From Mucilaginibacter robiniae (GTDB lineage: Bacteria > Bacteroidota > Bacteroidia > Sphingobacteriales > Sphingobacteriaceae), in the NCBI RefSeq assembly GCF_012849215.1, contig NZ_CP051682.1, positions 868,001 through 932,000 on the forward strand: a stretch of DNA of 64,000 nucleotides, written 5' to 3'. Position 1 is the stretch's first letter. Each line of letters opens with the position of its first letter. A program made the translations under genes and the position numbers. Under the pieces are notes generated by a model. The model was not told the DNA's origin. It did no database searches and was given only the letters and a program-made list of their open reading frames with translations. Positions 43,361-51,611 of this stretch are shown here, piece after piece.

Positions 43361-43443
43361 GCAGGGTCTATCGTTAGAGAACCTTGTGTTAAGGCTGAGA
43401 TGCAACCAGCAAAACAGGGTTTCCTCTGGAATACCTTGCGGAG
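43361..43443. repeat. REP-type hairpin pair A, copy 1
   Basis: Two hairpins lie about 26 bases apart: gcagggtctatcgttagaga and the inverted partner acagggtttcc...ataccttgcggag. The second ends in GCGGAG, as do other copies. Confidence 0.75.
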
Positions 43444-43531
43444 GGCCAGAAGCGGTCAGCATACAGTTTATATCATCTGATATAGAAATAATGCTTAGTA
43501 AACCATAATCGGAATTCAACATGTTTACTTT

Positions 43532-43831
43532 ATGAAAGATATGACTGCTGGTATCATCAGATATAAACAACTGCTAAACGAAACACTGCCATCATCATTT
43601 ACCAGACCGGTTCGGTATAACCATTGTTTTAACCGGATTGTATTAGATTGGCTGTTTCAGGATGTATGGTACCGGCATCTGGATAGTTCAAAAACGGCTA
43701 TCAGTCAGCTCAATGAAACCCAACTGCAAAAGATGATTGAACGAATGGAGCAGTGGTTGCAAGAGCCCGATTTGCTTTTTGAGGACAATCATCGCTCCTT
43801 AACCTGGCGAAAAGCAGCTAAAGCAACCTGA
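43532..43831 (+). CDS. Small conserved-looking protein, function unknown
   Basis: This 99-residue soluble protein has distinctive aromatic motifs: RPVRYNHCFNRIVLDWLFQD, VWYRHLD, ISQLNE and LTWRKAA. It reminds me of a small Bacteroidota family, but I cannot name a function. It lies among REP-type repeats, between pair A copy 1 and the RAYT. No signal peptide. Coding is supported by the motif-like pattern and length rather than by a known homologue. Confidence 0.55.
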   Translation: MKDMTAGIIRYKQLLNETLPSSFTRPVRYNHCFNRIVLDWLFQDVWYRHLDSSKTAISQLNETQLQKMIERMEQWLQEPDLLFEDNHRSLTWRKAAKAT

Positions 43832-43880
43832 AAGAGTAATGTGCTAGCTAAGATTTACTTAGTATAACTATTTTCTTCCT

Positions 43881-43911
43881 TACCGCCGCAGTCTGTGTCC
43901 TCACAGACTGC
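43881..43911. repeat. REP-type hairpin B, copy 1
   Basis: A ten-base perfect stem (gcagtctgtg/cacagactgc) with TCCT loop is preceded by CCGCC. It belongs to the GTTGTCTGTG family. Confidence 0.85.
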
Positions 43912-43939
43912 TTAATTTACCCTTTACTACTTTGTCGTA

Positions 43940-44025
43940 GCAGGGTCTCTCGTTAGAGGACCCTGCGTTTAGGATAAGATAGTGCAAGCAACGCAGGGTC
44001 TCCTCCGGAAGACCCTGCGGAGACA
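43940..44025. repeat. REP-type hairpin pair A, copy 2
   Basis: Hairpin I (gcagggtc/gaccctgc with a CGTT loop) and hairpin II (cgcagggtct/agaccctgcg) are separated by 25 bases. Hairpin II is followed by GCGGAGA. This is the best-preserved copy and lies 85 bases before the RAYT start. Confidence 0.9.
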
Positions 44026-44109
44026 CAAAAAGGTCTTTTAATATAGTCCATTCGATCTTTTTGCTAATATTCTCATAAACAACTATCTTCACGACAATAA
44101 ACCTACATC

Positions 44110-44631
44110 GTGCAGCTTAATACTATTTATTTCTATACCGCTTCTATTCTGAACTGGATTCCATTGCTACAAGCCGACAAGTTCAAACACATCATTTTAA
44201 GTAGCTTAATCCATTTGGTTGAACAAAAGAAAATGAAAGTGTATGGTTTCGTAATTATGCCTAATCACATTCATTTAATATGGTCAAATCTTGCTGTAAA
44301 TGGCAAAGAAATGCCTCATGCCAGTTTCATGAAGTTTACCGGACATGCTTTTCAAAAAGAGTTACGGTTAACCAACTCATTCTTACTAGAACAATTTAAA
44401 GTGGAACGCAACAGCAGAACATACCAGTTTTGGCAACGAAATGCGTTGCCTATCGAGCTATATACACGCCAAGTATTAGAACAAAAATTGGATTACATTC
44501 ATACTAACCCTTTGCAGCAGCACTGGAACTTGGCTACCGACCCAAACGATTATGTGTACTCTTCCTGCTCCTTTTACGAAAAAGAAGATCAGCGATATTC
44601 CTGGTTAACTCATTATAGGGATGATCTGTAA
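44110..44631 (+). CDS. REP-associated tyrosine transposase (RAYT, Y1/HUH)
   Basis: This 173-residue protein belongs to the Y1_Tnp/RAYT branch of HUH nucleases that nick and rejoin single strands at REP hairpins. The HUH motif lies in MPNHIHLIW (H53 and H55), and the catalytic tyrosine candidate is Y129 in LDYIHTNP. The DYVYSSCSFY end is typical of RAYTs. The start is GTG at 44110. REP-like hairpins lie on both sides: 43881, 43940 upstream and 44681-44787 downstream. This is the classic RAYT arrangement, with one chromosomal RAYT that may mobilise non-autonomous repeats. Confidence 0.9.
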   Translation: MQLNTIYFYTASILNWIPLLQADKFKHIILSSLIHLVEQKKMKVYGFVIMPNHIHLIWSNLAVNGKEMPHASFMKFTGHAFQKELRLTNSFLLEQFKVERNSRTYQFWQRNALPIELYTRQVLEQKLDYIHTNPLQQHWNLATDPNDYVYSSCSFYEKEDQRYSWLTHYRDDL

Positions 44632-44680
44632 AGCCTTAGCATTTGTCTTTACTATTATCGTGGTTGGCTGTATCCTCGCT

Positions 44681-44787
44681 CGCCGTTGTCTGTGTCTTCA
44701 CAGACAACTCAATTACTTATTTGGCTAAGTAATCTGTTCATTAATCTGCTTGTAGTTGTCTGTGAGGACACAAACAACTGCGGAGAA
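44681..44787. repeat. REP-type hairpins B, inverted pair downstream of RAYT
   Basis: Hairpin at 44685-44708 (gttgtctgtg, TCTT loop) preceded by CGCC; hairpin at 44755-44778 (AGGA loop, one mismatch) followed by GCGGAGA. They form an inverted pair separated by 46 bases. Confidence 0.88.
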
Positions 44788-44860
44788 TCTCTTATAAATA
44801 ATTGCTATTTAAAAGGTATATTGCATATACTTAAATTGATACATAGAATTTTATACTAAT

Positions 44861-45931
44861 ATGAATGCAACTTGGGCTTCAGGCGCAATTGAGTTACTTG
44901 AACATGCAGATGGACATATTAATCTAACTACTGCATTTGATAAACGCATAGCTTTTATAAGTATTGATAATGCCGTTGAAACAAGCATCAAAATTTATCT
45001 ATCGCTACCTAACTTTGGGGGAACTTCTGGACCTTCCAAAAGAGAGGTTGATGAATGTAACAATAGTTTTAGTAAATATCTTCTGCTATTGGAAAAATAT
45101 GCAAGTAAAAAGTTAGTAGGTATTGAGATTGCTGATATTGAGTTCTTTCATAGGATAAGAAATAAGCTATATCATGAAGGAACAGGACTGAGTGTTGATG
45201 AAGAACAATTAAATGCCTACTACAGAATCGTAAAAATTTTATTAGAGAAACTTTTCAATGTTAATTACACCTCAAAATTTGAAGGTTTGTCATTAGAAAG
45301 AGTAATTGAAACCTGGAATCAGATTGAGGAGTATTTGTCTGAAATCTTTGCTGGCTTACGTAATGGTGGAACCTACAAGTGGGAAGAGGCTGTTCATGAA
45401 GGATTATTATACTACGACTTGGTCTTTCAGATTACTGAACTACAATTATTAAGGAACAAAGTAGTTCATTCAAACAATATTGACAAAGATGAATTGTCGA
45501 GTGCCGTCAAAAAATCCGATTTCGTTAGAAATGAATTGAAAGAAATTATTAAAAAAAGAAACTTCTTTTTTGATCCATCAATATCTGAAATAAAAGGTAA
45601 GGTCTCTTTAAATTATTTTAGTGGCATTTATTACAATAGCATAGGCGATTCAAATAACGAACTTTTGAATGAAGAATTGCAAGAAACGGTCTGGATGTTA
45701 AATTTGGAAACACCTATCAATGTTCATCAAGAAACAGCTATTGCAGAATCTGGAGGCTATAATTCTTCACAGTATGACATCCAAAGAGTTCAATTAGCAT
45801 TAGGGTATTATAAATCTGATTTAAAGAAATTTGAGGGTAAAACAGTCATAATTAAAGGAAAATTTTGGGGTGCACATACATCACATCATTACACATCTGT
45901 ACTCTTAGACGTTATAAGTATAAAAGAATAA
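44861..45931 (+). CDS. Double HEPN-like protein with DUF4431-like C-terminus
   Basis: This 356-residue soluble protein is AT-richer than its surroundings. Two HEPN-style R-x4-H motifs are visible: RNKLYH (R100-H105) and RNKVVH (R198-H203), each within an alpha-helical block. HEPN domains act as ribonucleases or nucleic-acid binders in toxin-antitoxin and defence systems. The C-terminal segment (about 305-356) has AHTSHHYT at 338-345 in a GKxVxxKGKxWGAHTSHHYTSVLL-type context, resembling DUF4431 (from memory). The gene has no obvious partner and is bracketed by REP hairpins, suggesting accessory origin. A housekeeping role cannot be excluded. Confidence 0.65.
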   Translation: MNATWASGAIELLEHADGHINLTTAFDKRIAFISIDNAVETSIKIYLSLPNFGGTSGPSKREVDECNNSFSKYLLLLEKYASKKLVGIEIADIEFFHRIRNKLYHEGTGLSVDEEQLNAYYRIVKILLEKLFNVNYTSKFEGLSLERVIETWNQIEEYLSEIFAGLRNGGTYKWEEAVHEGLLYYDLVFQITELQLLRNKVVHSNNIDKDELSSAVKKSDFVRNELKEIIKKRNFFFDPSISEIKGKVSLNYFSGIYYNSIGDSNNELLNEELQETVWMLNLETPINVHQETAIAESGGYNSSQYDIQRVQLALGYYKSDLKKFEGKTVIIKGKFWGAHTSHHYTSVLLDVISIKE

Positions 45932-45940
45932 ACTTTTGTC

Positions 45941-46055
45941 TTAGCAGGTTTTCTCGTTAGAGGAATCTGAGTTAAGGCTAAGTTATTAGTATAGCTAACT
46001 AGCCCACCATAAAAGCAGTTATAATTGTCTGTGAGGACACAGACAATGGCGGAGA
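45941..46055. repeat. REP-type hairpins flanking the HEPN gene 3' end
   Basis: A degenerate family-A hairpin (45943-45970, agcaggttttctcgttagagg) is followed by a perfect family-B hairpin at 46024-46047 with AGGA loop. The latter is followed by GGCGGAGA. Confidence 0.8.
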
Positions 46056-46125
46056 GAAAGATAAGAACTAAGGTGTTATGCACATACAGTTTACTACCTC
46101 TGCCTTCTCCTTGTACTCCTAATCA

Positions 46126-46362
46126 TCAAACTACCGGCGGCATTACCTTATGCAACTTGCGGTTTACGGTAGCTACGGAAATTTGTAAGGTGGCGGCGAT
46201 TTGTCGCTGACTCATGCCTTGCTTAGCCAGTTCTGCAATCCGGGGTTCTAAATGGCTAATATGATCCAAGTGCATCTGCTCTGCGGCGTAGCCGGTAAAT
46301 TCATATTGTAGAAACCAGCTTTTCCTAACCAGTTTGCACAGACAAACGTTATCAACGCCATA
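46126..46362 (-). pseudogene. 3' fragment of RepA-like ATPase gene (HTH end)
   Basis: This is the continuation of the ATPase gene on the far side of the IS3 element. Read on the minus strand it encodes YGVDNVCLCKLVRKSWFLQY and a helix-turn-helix-like end (KQGMSQRQIAATLQISVATV). The stop is TGA at 46126-46128. If the element and one copy of CATA (46359-46362) are removed, the frame joins the 5' part exactly (354 codons including the stop). Confidence 0.88.
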
Positions 46363-46423
46363 TGTAACCCTCCCTTAGTTCGGACTGGTATCATATAGAC
46401 TTATTGATTCAAAAATATAATTA

Positions 46424-47266
46424 TTATTGTTGTAACTGTGGGGATGTTGGAAACTCGGTAGAGTTTCTGGTATCTCCACAGTTTCGCCGCTTATACAGGT
46501 CTGGCGTTATACCTCCCAATGCTTCATGTGGCCTGCTGAAATTGTAATCTTCCATCCACTCATCGGCTAAAATCTGTACCTGATCAATGTCCTCAAATAG
46601 GTAAGCGTCCAAGATGTTTTCCCTGAAAGTTCTATTAAAGCGTTCGATATAGCCGTTTTGCATAGGCTTGCCCGGTTGTGTGAATTGCACGGTTATATCT
46701 TTGCTTTCACACCAATCCTTAAACTCCTTGCTGTTAAACTCTGGCCCGTTATCTACCCTGATACAGTTTGGTTTACCTTGCTCATGAATGGTTCGCTCCA
46801 GAATCTGAGTGACCCGCACGGCTGGTATGGTATAAGCAGCTTCTACGGCAATAGCTTCCTGGTTATAATCGTCAATAATGTTCAGCGTTCGGAACCTTCT
46901 TTTGTTCATCAGCACATCACACATGAAATCCATTGACCACGTATCTCCAGCCTGCTCAGGCACGATCAGTGGGACTTTGACCCTTGCCGGTACACGCCGG
47001 CGTACCTTACGGCGCTTATTCATGCCCAGTAGTAAGTAAACTCGTCTTACACGCTTGTAGTTCCATAGCAATCCTTGCTGGCGAATCCTGCTGTAATATA
47101 GATCCTGGCCTTCGGTTGGATGGCGTTCAGATAATTCAATTAGTTTATCAATGGTCCCAGAATCATCCCGGACATTCTTATAGTAATACATGGATTTGGG
47201 CAGCTTTACTACCCGACAAGCCCTGCTAATGCTTACGCTGTAACTTTCCAGTAAGTAAGCAACCAT
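46424..47266 (-). CDS. IS3-family transposase OrfB (DDE integrase core)
   Basis: This 280-residue rve-type transposase has the DDE triad: D113 in WSMDFM, D172 in VDNGPEF and E208 in GYIERFNRTF. There are 35 residues between the second Asp and the Glu, as in IS3 elements. The ATG at 47266 may serve for a separate OrfB product. The functional OrfAB fusion probably arises by -1 frameshifting at 47299-47293, which continues as KVLKPCQRKD into this frame. Confidence 0.95.
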   Translation of the reverse strand: MVAYLLESYSVSISRACRVVKLPKSMYYYKNVRDDSGTIDKLIELSERHPTEGQDLYYSRIRQQGLLWNYKRVRRVYLLLGMNKRRKVRRRVPARVKVPLIVPEQAGDTWSMDFMCDVLMNKRRFRTLNIIDDYNQEAIAVEAAYTIPAVRVTQILERTIHEQGKPNCIRVDNGPEFNSKEFKDWCESKDITVQFTQPGKPMQNGYIERFNRTFRENILDAYLFEDIDQVQILADEWMEDYNFSRPHEALGGITPDLYKRRNCGDTRNSTEFPTSPQLQQ

Positions 47267-47286
47267 GTCTTTGCGCTGGCAGGGCT

Positions 47287-47553
47287 TCAGAACTTTTTTG
47301 AAAGAACGTCCTTTAGCATCTTATTGTCTAGCGCTAGTTCTGCATACATGTGTTTAAGCTTGCGGTTTTCTTCTTCCAACTCCTTCAGACGCTTTAGCTC
47401 CTGGCTGTCCATGCCAGCATACTTCTTTCGCCAGTTATAAAAGGTGGATTTGTGAATGCCGAGTTCACGGCAGATATCAGTTAGCTCACGGCCACCTTCA
47501 TATTCCTTGATGGCTTTGACAATCTGTGCTTCGGTGATAATAGAGTTCTTCAT
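47287..47553 (-). CDS. IS3-family OrfA (HTH protein)
   Basis: This 88-residue OrfA contains a helix-turn-helix (ICRELGIHKSTFYNWRKKY) and a C-terminal leucine-zipper-like coiled coil (LKRLKELEEENRKLKHMYAE). It binds the element's ends and regulates transposition. The A AAA AAG heptamer lies three codons before its stop. Confidence 0.93.
   Translation of the reverse strand: MKNSIITEAQIVKAIKEYEGGRELTDICRELGIHKSTFYNWRKKYAGMDSQELKRLKELEEENRKLKHMYAELALDNKMLKDVLSKKF
47293..47299 (-). other. Programmed -1 frameshift site (A AAA AAG)
   Basis: On the minus strand the heptamer A-AAA-AAG is in the orfA reading phase required for -1 slippage. The -1 frame runs open into orfB. This is the canonical IS3 arrangement. 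Confidence 0.85.
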
Positions 47554-47617
47554 TATTGACTGTTTAAAGTTAAGACTTTTCGTCCTCTAAGCAGTCCGAC
47601 TTTTAGGAGGGGTTACA

Positions 47618-48446
47618 CATACACTTCGTGCGTGTTGCGTTGCTTAATTTGCTTCAGGTAGCGTAAGCCTTTTTCCTGATAACTTTCGCCGATTGCAAAA
47701 GCACTATCACAAAAGTTAATGAGCATTTTGCTACCTTGTAAATCATTACGGGTAATGGGTTTGAGTGGATTGCGCTTAGGCGTATGCGCCAGCACCAGGA
47801 TAGAAAGGTTAAATTTAGCTTTCAGATATTTCAGGTGTTTCATGAGCGGCAAGGCATCAGCGGCCTTTTCCGTACCGCTGCGCAGACAGGTTAGGTTATC
47901 AATAATCAGTACCGTTGCCTGTGTTTTGTTAATGGCGCTTTCTATAGCACTATTAAGCTGATGTTCACGATCTTTAAATCCAGGTGTCAGTTCAGACATG
48001 GGGTTAAACTCCGCCCGGAAAAAGCGTGCGCCGAAGGTGTGCGGGTTGCCTGTAGCCGGGTCGCGGTAGCGTTGTTCAAACTGCTTGGCTGTTAGTTCAA
48101 AATCAATATACAGCACTACCTGCCGGCGGTCCATATCCAACCCGAAAGGCTCAATGCGTTCAGCACGGGCCAAACTGTTAGCCAGTTGTACCGCCAGCAT
48201 GGATTTACCCATGTTCGTATCGGCAAACAAAACACAAAGCTCGTGCTCGTACCAAAACTCGCCGAAAAGCCGTTTAGGCATTGGCGTATTGCATTCCTGT
48301 TTCAGCCATTCGTCGCCGGTTTTTACCGTCAGTACCACACCAGCTGGTGTGTAATTTAGCCTTTGCGTGGTGTTCTCCCGTATCTCCGAACGGAGCATCT
48401 CAATTTCCAACGGCCGCAAAGCACTTAGCGGGATAGAATCATACAT
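47618..48446 (-). pseudogene. RepA-like/AAA_25 ATPase gene, 5' part, split by IS3 element
   Basis: From the ATG at 48446 the gene encodes a RecA-fold ATPase resembling RepA-type helicase/ATPases of mobile elements. The nucleotide loop is ADTNMGKS (residues 75-82, first glycine replaced by Ala), with Walker B-like TVLIIDNLTC and LVLAHTPKRNPLKP after it. The IS3 element enters within the codon following EVY, so translation stops at a TAA two codons into the element. The rest of the gene is at 46126-46362. An upstream in-frame start at 48476 is less likely. It probably belonged to an integrative element or prophage. Loss of the HTH end probably inactivates it. Confidence 0.88.
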
Positions 48447-48491
48447 AATAAAAAAGTTTATGCCGAAAATCAGCATAAACTTTTAACAGCA

Positions 48492-48593
48492 TGGTGGCAC
48501 TGTTTTGCCAGTACTGACAGAACAGTGCCACCACTGCCAATGGTTTGTCAGTGTTACAGGTGTTACACACTGAAACATGTAACACCTGTAACA
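48492..48593. repeat. Two perfect inverted repeats upstream of the RepA-like gene
   Basis: A 13-base arm pair (48492-48504 / 48521-48533, tggtggcactgtt) is followed by a 16-base arm pair (48552-48567 / 48578-48593, TGTTACAGGTGTTACA). The second also contains directly repeated TGTTACA words. They may be an operator or replication site for the RepA-like gene, or serve as the ettA terminator. Confidence 0.6.
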
Positions 48594-48600
48594 GCTAGAT

Positions 48601-50283
48601 TTAACCTACCAGTTTTTTATATTTAATACGTTTGGGTGCTACATCGCCCAAGCGTTTTTTGCGGTTTTCTTCATAATCGGAATAATTACCTTCAAAGAAG
48701 TAAACCTGTGAGTCGCCCTCGAAAGCCAGAATGTGTGTACAGATACGGTCCAGGAACCAGCGGTCGTGACTAATTACCACGGCACAGCCACCAAAGTTCT
48801 CCAAGGCTTCTTCCAATGAACGCAGCGTGTTCACATCGATATCGTTAGTCGGCTCATCCAGCAGCAACACGTTCGAACCTTTTTTCAGCGTAATAGCCAA
48901 ATGCACCCGGTTACGCTCACCACCCGACAGTACTTCCACTTTCTTCTGCTGATCGCCACCGTTGAAGTTAAAGCGCGATACATAAGCACGTGAGTTGGTG
49001 CTGCGGTTGCCCAGCATCATGGTTTCCTGACCATCAGTAATGTTCTCCCAAACCGATTTTTTAGGGTCCAAATCGTTGTGCATCTGGTCAACATAACCCA
49101 ATGCTACCGTTTCGCCCACCCGGAAGGTACCGGCATCGGGCTGCTCCTGCCCGGTAATCAAACGGAACAAGGTCGTTTTACCCGCACCATTCGGACCAAT
49201 AATACCCACAATACCCGCAGGCGGCAACGAGAAGGTCAAGTTTTCAAATAATACCCGATCACCATAGGTTTTGGTAACGTTATTCACCTCAATCACCACA
49301 TTACCCAATCTTGGACCTGGCGGGATGAACAGCTCCAGTTTTTCTTCGCGCTCCTTGGTTTCTTCAGAAGCCAGTTTCTCGTAGTTAGCCAAACGCGCCT
49401 TGCCTTTAGCATGGCGGGCTTTCGGAGCCATACGCACCCATTCCAACTCGCGCTCCAAAGTTTTCTGGCGTTTGCTTTCGGTTTTCTCTTCCTGCACCAA
49501 ACGTTTTGATTTCTGGTCTAACCAGGAAGAATAGTTACCCTTCCACGGAATGCCTTCGCCACGGTCCAGCTCTAAAATCCAGCCGGCTACGTTATCCAGG
49601 AAGTAGCGGTCGTGGGTTACGGCTATAACGGTGCCTTTGTATTGTTTCAGGTGTTGCTCCAACCAGTCAATACTTTCGGCATCCAAGTGGTTGGTCGGCT
49701 CATCCAGCAACAAAACATCCGGTTCCTGCAACAGCAAACGGCACAACGCCACCCGGCGGCGCTCACCACCTGATAGTACGCCAATTTTAGCTTCCGGATC
49801 AGGGCAACGCAGGGCATCCATAGCACGTTCCAGCTTGGTGTCAATTTCCCAAGCGTTTACGGCATCAATTTTATCCTGCAATTCACCTTGGCGTGCCATT
49901 AGCTTATCCATGGCATCCATATCTTCGTAATACTCCGGCAAACCAAATTTTTCATTGATTTCCTCATACTCTTTCAAAATGGCGGTAATTTCGGCTACAC
50001 CTTCTTGTACCACCTCGAGCACCGTTTTATTGGGATCGAGTTCAGGTTCCTGAGCTAGGTAGCCTACCGAATAACCCGGCGAAAAAACCACCTCACCCTG
50101 ATAAGATTTATCCAGCCCGGCTATAACTTTTAATAAAGATGATTTACCTGAACCATTTAAACCAATAACCCCAATTTTGGCGCCATAGAAAAACGACAGG
50201 TAAACGTTTTTGAGTACTTGTTTTTGAGGCGGATAGATTTTACTCACTCCCGCCATCGAGAATATAATTTTTTCGTCGGCCAT
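48601..50283 (-). CDS. ettA: Energy-dependent translational throttle protein EttA (ABC-F)
   Basis: This 560-residue ABC-F protein has two ATP-binding cassettes. The first has Walker A GLNGSGKSS, signature LSGGERRRVALCRLL and LLLDEPTNHLD; the second has GPNGAGKTT, LSGGERNRVHLA and LLLDEPTNDID. They are joined by the arm/linker region (LERELEWVRMAPKARHAKGK) characteristic of EttA. It binds the ribosomal E site and senses ATP/ADP. Length and linker distinguish it from resistance-type ABC-F proteins. Ends next to the inverted repeats at 48492-48593. Confidence 0.95.
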   Translation of the reverse strand: MADEKIIFSMAGVSKIYPPQKQVLKNVYLSFFYGAKIGVIGLNGSGKSSLLKVIAGLDKSYQGEVVFSPGYSVGYLAQEPELDPNKTVLEVVQEGVAEITAILKEYEEINEKFGLPEYYEDMDAMDKLMARQGELQDKIDAVNAWEIDTKLERAMDALRCPDPEAKIGVLSGGERRRVALCRLLLQEPDVLLLDEPTNHLDAESIDWLEQHLKQYKGTVIAVTHDRYFLDNVAGWILELDRGEGIPWKGNYSSWLDQKSKRLVQEEKTESKRQKTLERELEWVRMAPKARHAKGKARLANYEKLASEETKEREEKLELFIPPGPRLGNVVIEVNNVTKTYGDRVLFENLTFSLPPAGIVGIIGPNGAGKTTLFRLITGQEQPDAGTFRVGETVALGYVDQMHNDLDPKKSVWENITDGQETMMLGNRSTNSRAYVSRFNFNGGDQQKKVEVLSGGERNRVHLAITLKKGSNVLLLDEPTNDIDVNTLRSLEEALENFGGCAVVISHDRWFLDRICTHILAFEGDSQVYFFEGNYSDYEENRKKRLGDVAPKRIKYKKLVG

Positions 50284-50357
50284 CTAAGTTTTAATAAGTT
50301 CGGGCAAATATCGGGTAAATGAATGGAACTTGTATAAAGGCTGTCGTATTCCGGTAT

Positions 50358-50400
50358 AAATAAAAGCGCCTGCAATTTTAGGTTGCAGGCGCTTTTATTT
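50358..50400. terminator. Bidirectional hairpin terminator
   Basis: An 18-base perfect stem (50358-50375 with 50383-50400) with a seven-base loop has a GC core and A/T flanks on both sides. It terminates the gene ending at 50416 on the minus strand. Confidence 0.9.
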
Positions 50401-50415
50401 GTAGTGCATTTATGA

Positions 50416-51510
50416 TTATTGGGGCAGCTTCACTTTAAATACATGGTAAGGCTCGGTACGCTTGTTTACATGGTTGTTGAAATCCGGTTGCTTGTGAATC
50501 TGTGAGGTGGTTATGTAGATATAACCATCTTTAGAAATGGAGTAAGTATCCGGCCAGATCAAGCTTTTGCTTTTGAACCAGGTATGGGCTTTCAGCTGTG
50601 GGTCTAACACCACCATACGGTAGTTTACCATATCACCTAGGTACAGGTTGCCTTTCTTGTCGAATATCATACCATCCGTACTAACTACATCACCCAAATT
50701 TTGAACTTCGCCGCTTAATTGGTTAGGGGTCAATTTCTCATTTAGTAAAGAGGCTGTTTTAATACGATATAACTTTTTGTCGGTAATGGTTTTATAGTAC
50801 AACCAGTTGTTATCTGGTGTCAAGGCAATACCATCTGAGTTAAATACTACCGGCTGACCTTGTTTCAACAACTGGTGACCATCAATTACAAACTTGGCAT
50901 TCGGATCAGGGTGTACTGATTTATGCATTTGCAATACCTGGCGAGATTTGCCGGTTTTCAAATCCAATATCACAATACCGCCCGTACCTGAGTTGGTAAT
51001 ATAAGCCATTTGCTTTTTAGTATCTACTCGGATATCATTCAGGTAGCTGCTATTATCAATAGTAGTACCGAAGCGATAAACCTTTTCAATTTTGTTGGTA
51101 TTCAGGTTAAACTTCACCACCTTAGCGCCATTGCCGACTACTTTGTTCAAAAATGGTGCGGCAGGGTCAACAATGTACAGGTAGTCGTCATCATCCACGT
51201 AGGCGGTTTGTACGCACACCCATTTGTTCTGACCGTCTTCGCCGGTTTTCCACTCGTTCATGGCAGCGTCCGGGAAAGGTTTGGCCGTACCATCGGGCAT
51301 GACTTCCACCACGGCATATTTGTACGTGGTTGACCAACGCGGATAAGTTACAAACAACCGGTTTTTGGCCGATACAGCTACGCCGGTAAACTGGTAAGTA
51401 TTATCGGCATACACCTGCTGTAATTTAGGCTGTTGTGCCTGAGCAGGTTTTGTAACAGCTACCATACCGGCAACAGCTACAGAAGTTAAAAGGCAGATGA
51501 TGTTTTTCAT
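50416..51510 (-). CDS. Major royal jelly/yellow-like beta-propeller protein
   Basis: The ATG at 51510 gives a 364-residue exported protein with a signal peptide (MKNIICLLTSVAVAG...AQAQ). The sequence FTGVAVSAKNRLFVTYPRW and later DIRVDTKKQMAYITNSG and DGIALTPDNNWLYYK match the MRJP/yellow family, a six-blade beta-propeller. In bacteria its substrate is unknown. The longer frame to 51582 adds 24 residues ahead of the signal peptide and is rejected. Confidence 0.85.
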   Translation of the reverse strand: MKNIICLLTSVAVAGMVAVTKPAQAQQPKLQQVYADNTYQFTGVAVSAKNRLFVTYPRWSTTYKYAVVEVMPDGTAKPFPDAAMNEWKTGEDGQNKWVCVQTAYVDDDDYLYIVDPAAPFLNKVVGNGAKVVKFNLNTNKIEKVYRFGTTIDNSSYLNDIRVDTKKQMAYITNSGTGGIVILDLKTGKSRQVLQMHKSVHPDPNAKFVIDGHQLLKQGQPVVFNSDGIALTPDNNWLYYKTITDKKLYRIKTASLLNEKLTPNQLSGEVQNLGDVVSTDGMIFDKKGNLYLGDMVNYRMVVLDPQLKAHTWFKSKSLIWPDTYSISKDGYIYITTSQIHKQPDFNNHVNKRTEPYHVFKVKLPQ

Positions 51511-51611
51511 ACTGCTGTTAACCTGATATACATTCAAAAAGTTTAGTTCTTTTTCATACACTCTAGCTCTAAACCAGAACATTAATACGGCTTAAAATTT
51601 TAATACATACA

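Larger units (their letters stand above)
46363..47617 (-). mobile_element. Complete IS3-family insertion sequence
   Basis: The 1,255-base element has imperfect terminal inverted repeats (TGTAACCC...TCGGACT at both ends, 26-27 bases). It has orfA and orfB with a -1 slippery site, and 4-base direct repeats CATA at 46359-46362 and 47618-47621. Everything expected of an intact element is present. It interrupts the RepA-like ATPase gene. Confidence 0.95.

Noticed and set aside
46025-46210. 61-codon open frame on the plus strand
   Set aside because: It spans a REP hairpin and is antisense to the 3' end of the split ATPase gene; it does not resemble a protein.
47266-47287. Frameshift or sequencing error between the two IS reading frames
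   Set aside because: The slippery heptamer in the right phase shows this is normal IS3 programmed frameshifting.
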